Shown here: positions 8,951 to 11,682 of the stretch, one piece after another | Position numbering within the stretch: the stretch's first letter is position 1 | Layout of the letters: each line of letters starts with the position of its first letter | Source: Euperipatoides rowelli | Taxonomy: Eukaryota > Onychophora > Udeonychophora > Euonychophora > Peripatopsidae | DNA length: 11,682 nt | Reading direction: 5' to 3' (one strand) | Assembly (NCBI GenBank): GCA_003024985.2 | Contig: PXIH01S0048093.1 | Notes under the pieces: model-generated | Database searches by the model: none | What the model was told of the DNA's origin: nothing | What the model saw: only the letters and a program-made list of their open reading frames with translations | Program-made: the position numbers and the translations under genes

Positions 8951-9258
8951 ACAGTAACTAGGCTTCTACAATTTTCCTCTTCTGAATAGCTGAGTTGGTT
9001 ACCATGGAAACATACCTTTAACTTGGTGTTTCGTAGTTAATTTAAATAGCTTTAACTGTTTTTTATAATATAATTAGTTAAATATGACATTTCTGAATCA
9101 TTCTTGGTTCATCATAAGGTGAAGTGCTGTGCTTTCACCAATCATGAAAAGTGAACAGGGGAGGGGGTTAGGCCCACCTGAGAAAAAATAGATAAAGATG
9201 GTAGAGAAAATTGTAACCAAAAAAGATTTAATTTAGAATATAAAGTATAAACTCTAGG

Positions 9259-9311
9259 AATAAATCCAGAGGATTTATTCAGTTATTTACTAAATTTATT
9301 TAGTAAATGAC
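9259..9311. repeat. Twin AT-rich hairpins, middle copy
   Basis: The first hairpin is AATAAATCC-AGA-GGATTTATT (9259-9279), a perfect 9-bp stem. The second is at 9282-9311, with the stem TTATTTACTAA / TTAGTAAATGA and one G-T wobble. They lie at the end of the middle unit, at the same place as in the right copy. Confidence 0.75.
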
Positions 9312-11252
9312 ATAACTCTGTCAAATACCAAACGGTGAGGCTTCGCCGGGTTAGCCATAGTCTTCCTCATAAGAGTCTACCATCCCCCCTATTTACTCTA
9401 TTCTATCTCAAAAAAGATTATCTTCACGAAAACTTAAGTAAATCGTAGCCTGATTTAATTTTCCACATTGCAGAGCCACAGTGTGTAGTGATGCTAATAC
9501 GAAAATTACCTAAGATGGGAGCTTTGTTCTTAATTTCATAACTTACAGAATTATGTTTATACCTCAGGTTAATGTACACACACAATTCATAAAGTTATAA
9601 TTTATAAAAACTAGGCTTTCGTCCTAAGTGTGGCCCTCAATCTGGCAAGCATGCCTTAGCATCTCGCAACTCTGTCCTGACCACGTCTTATGACCCTGAC
9701 TTTGAAATATTTCTACTATCTCCTCAGTACATCATATGCAGGGGGGCATAGCAGAAAGCACTGAAGCATCCACATAAGAAGCGATACAGATCAAAGAAAT
9801 ATGTTCCGGGCATAATTACCAAATATATACTATATCTTCAAATGTTCAATACTAGCCTATATTTACACTTACATGTAAATCGCATAAATTAGAAAGTCTA
9901 ACTTAATACATATGCATGTAAGCTCTATTATAACGATAAGCTATACCCAAGATAATATATACTGAAAAAAGGTCAAATTGAGCCAATTTTATGATTTTCT
10001 CTTAAAGGGGCTAGAAACCAGCACAATTCAACAAACAAAGGGAGAGCTAGCTAACCTAATAAATTCCAACCCGGACCGGTCAAGAAGGAGCTCAAGAGGA
10101 GAAAGGGGGATTAAGCCCTTTTTTATCCCTGTACCGATAGAAAGTAACAGGTACTACCCTTATCTCGCGTACCCAGGAAAGGTGATTTGAAAAAGAATGT
10201 TTAATTATATAGGTCATTTTTAAAATCTTAAGCCTACACACACCACACAAAGTCGAGCGTTTAGCAGATACTCATATTTATTTGCTCAAGATTAAATTAA
10301 CATCAACTTCTTTTTCCGTAAGTTAAAATGTACAAATGAACCCTTTAAACTTAACAATTAAAATTTGGTGGACATACGCTGTACAGTGGATAGTAAGATG
10401 GAGGGATGATGATAGGGGACATAGCTAGGGAAGGGTGGGTGAAAATGGGCATAAATTTGAATGTCTTTAGTAAACAGAGTCTATTATGAAAAAGTTCAAC
10501 TGAAGGAGATAAGTTTGTGATGGGAGGAGAGAAACTGTTTCTTGTACTGCTTATGAAATACGTAGAGGCCTGGAAACTGGGCTTTCTGCCATATATGATT
10601 GAATTTATATGGCTGTGGAGGCTGAGGTATAAACCGACAGATTTTCAGGTTACGTGGACTCAATTCATCGGCTGCCATGCAGGATAGGTCGATTCATCTT
10701 CCGTCTTACTATTGTCTTCAGATCTTCGGTTAGTTAGATTTAGAAATGTTGTTTCGAACCCAAAGATCAAGTTGTAACCAGTCGATTCTGTCCTATTCTG
10801 AACGATTTGGTCCTTCTGTGTTTTTCAAAAATGAGTTGCAACTTTTATAGCTTTTGGTTGCTGTTGGTTGTTTACTCAGGATGGTGAAGCTAGCTAAGAT
10901 TACCTCATTATTTGGTGTTCGAATAAATGACCATATCTCTAGTCACTAGCGCCCTCAAGTGGTGAAACAGTAACTTCAACTCCAAGGTAACTTTTCCATC
11001 TTTCGTTCGATGCTGTTGACATGGTAATTATATCAGAAAGTTTTAGGTTTGCAGTTTCACTTAGCTTCTAGTTCAGTTTAAATACTTGGTGATAGGTGGA
11101 AATAAGATCAAAAAAGGGGTGGGGGTGGGTGGGCTATATGCTATGTCCATAGGGATAAAAGAGGGTAGAAAACATATAAAAATTAATAAACAATAGGAGT
11201 ATCAATAAATATTATAATTCTATAAACCCTTAAGTAAAGTTAAAATTATAGG

Positions 11253-11305
11253 AATAAATCTAGAGATATATTCTGTCATTTGTTAATATTTATTGACAAA
11301 TGACA
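11253..11305. repeat. Twin AT-rich hairpins, right copy
   Basis: The first hairpin (11253-11272) has one mismatch. The second pairs 11274-11287 with 11292-11305 in a 14-bp stem with one G-T wobble and an ATTT loop. Its stem differs from that of the middle copy by compensated changes. Confidence 0.75.
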
Positions 11306-11456
11306 AACATCTCCTTTCCTATATTGAATTGAAAGTAATTTAATACCTTCCGAGTGAATTTAGTTCCTCTACATAGCAATGAATTATTGTGCAACAATTT
11401 TGATTACTCTGATACGGTAATCTAGTTTGTCAAAATCATTTACTGTAATTATCAAG

Positions 11457-11518
11457 ATACTAACTTTAATTTATTTTAAAAATTTCAAATTGTCAAAAAT
11501 ACTAACTTTAATTTATTT
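11457..11518. repeat. Two direct repeats of about 20 bases, period 42 (right copy)
   Basis: ATACTAACTTTAATTTATTT occurs at 11457-11476 and 11499-11518. It is the complement of the pair at 5287-5349 in the left copy and has the same spacing. Confidence 0.85.
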
Positions 11519-11538
11519 CACTCTAAATTTAAGTAAAG

Positions 11539-11570
11539 AGAATGTATGATTGATTCTAATCATACATTCT
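11539..11570. repeat. Perfect 13-bp hairpin in the right copy
   Basis: AGAATGTATGATT (11539-11551) and AATCATACATTCT (11558-11570) are exact complements around a 6-base loop. In the left copy (5231-5262) the second arm is kept but the first differs at several clustered bases and no longer pairs fully. Confidence 0.85.
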
Positions 11571-11608
11571 GGAATTCATTGTTCCAAATCGAACAGTGAA
11601 GTCCCACG

Positions 11609-11656
11609 TATACAGCGCATATATATATATATACAGCATATACTGCATATATATAT
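11609..11656. repeat. AT-rich microsatellite with near-palindromic core
   Basis: Two runs of alternating AT flank CAGCATATACTGC, and the whole is nearly self-complementary. It starts exactly where homology to the left copy ends. The remaining bases to the window end (GTAAAATGCCGAGC...) are not recognised. Confidence 0.8.
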
Positions 11657-11682
11657 ACCGTAAAATGCCGAGCAAGGGCGCC

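Larger units (their letters stand above)
7338..9316 (+). repeat. Middle copy (M) of the roughly 2-kb repeat, diverged, same direction as the right copy
   Basis: Homology to the right copy is patchy but collinear throughout. Matching landmarks (M/R) include CCACATAAGA in a shared block near 7711/9770, GGGCATAATTACC-like sequence near 7750/9810, AGCCCGGACCG / AACCCGGACCG near 8022/10069, GGAGCTCAAGAGGA near 8040/10087, AACAGTAAC near 8950/10968 and the twin hairpins at 9259/11253. The spacing of M from R is about 1994 bases at the hairpins and about 2066 in mid unit, so M is a little shorter inside. Its divergence from R is clearly greater than that of L from R. The first 60 bases (7338-7395) align only weakly. 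Confidence 0.75.
9331..11609 (+). repeat. Right copy (R) of the roughly 2-kb repeat
   Basis: This is the inverted partner of the left copy from about 9385 to 11609 and a tandem relative of the middle copy from about 9331 to 11310. The outermost 300 bases (11310-11609) are shared with the left copy only, so the inverted arms extend beyond the tandem unit. It contains a 70-codon frame at 9978-10190 that is not kept in the other copies, and I do not treat it as a gene. At the outer edge the match stops at 11609, where an AT microsatellite begins. Confidence 0.88.

Noticed and set aside
9978-10190. A 70-codon forward frame with an Arg/Ser-rich middle, starting MSQFYDFLLKGLE
   Set aside because: The left copy has the same region but with a length change that shifts the frame, and the middle copy has stops and no matching frame. 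It is not conserved as protein among the three copies.
10496-10678. A 60-codon minus-strand frame starting MAADELSPRNLK
   Set aside because: The left copy shares the ATG and first residues but then stops and carries an insertion of about 30 bases. There is no recognisable domain.
5197-11609. Maverick/Polinton or other large DNA virus-like element with long terminal inverted repeats
   Set aside because: No polymerase, integrase, ATPase, protease or capsid frames lie between the arms. The interior is only the third repeat copy.
1-11682. tRNA or rRNA genes and CRISPR arrays
   Set aside because: No cloverleaf with A and B box motifs, no rRNA-like conserved blocks and no regularly spaced direct repeats with unique spacers were seen.

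Overview
The window looks like gene-poor, repeat-rich nuclear DNA from an animal, probably an invertebrate and perhaps an arthropod. I infer this from a strongly decayed Ty3/gypsy-type (Metaviridae) retrotransposon with an A-rich coding strand, from long non-coding AT-rich repeats, and from the lack of any intact gene. There are no bacterial-style operons, RNA genes or CRISPR arrays. The host assignment is weak.

Layout. (1) Bases 1 to about 4300 hold the 3' part of a gag gene and a whole but broken pol gene in the order zinc knuckle, protease, reverse transcriptase, RNase H, integrase, acidic C-terminal tail. Reading moves between all three forward frames with several internal stops, so the copy is dead. 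The 5' LTR and most of gag lie outside the window, and I could not delimit a 3' LTR. (2) Bases about 4300-4625 are A-rich low-complexity sequence. (3) On the minus strand, 5086 down to 4714, lies a GC-richer reading frame with one frame break that I do not recognise. A TATAAAAG motif sits about 90 bases upstream of its ATG. (4) Bases 5197-11609 form a compound repeat. A left arm of about 2.15 kb and a right arm of about 2.2 kb are inverted copies of each other. Between them sits a third, more diverged copy in the same direction as the right arm, so the middle and right copies also form a tandem pair with a period of about 2.0 kb. (5) The window ends in an AT microsatellite just past the right arm.

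The best evidence of an unusual process is a perfect 40-bp inverted duplication with a 9-base loop (1021-1109) in the pol remnant. It has short homologies at both junctions, as expected of a fold-back template switch. A second likely case is a 13-bp hairpin (11539-11570) that is perfect in the right arm and imperfect in the left. The three repeat copies also carry a pair of AT-rich hairpins whose base pairs change in a compensated way. Beyond these I see no convincing new functional gene system.
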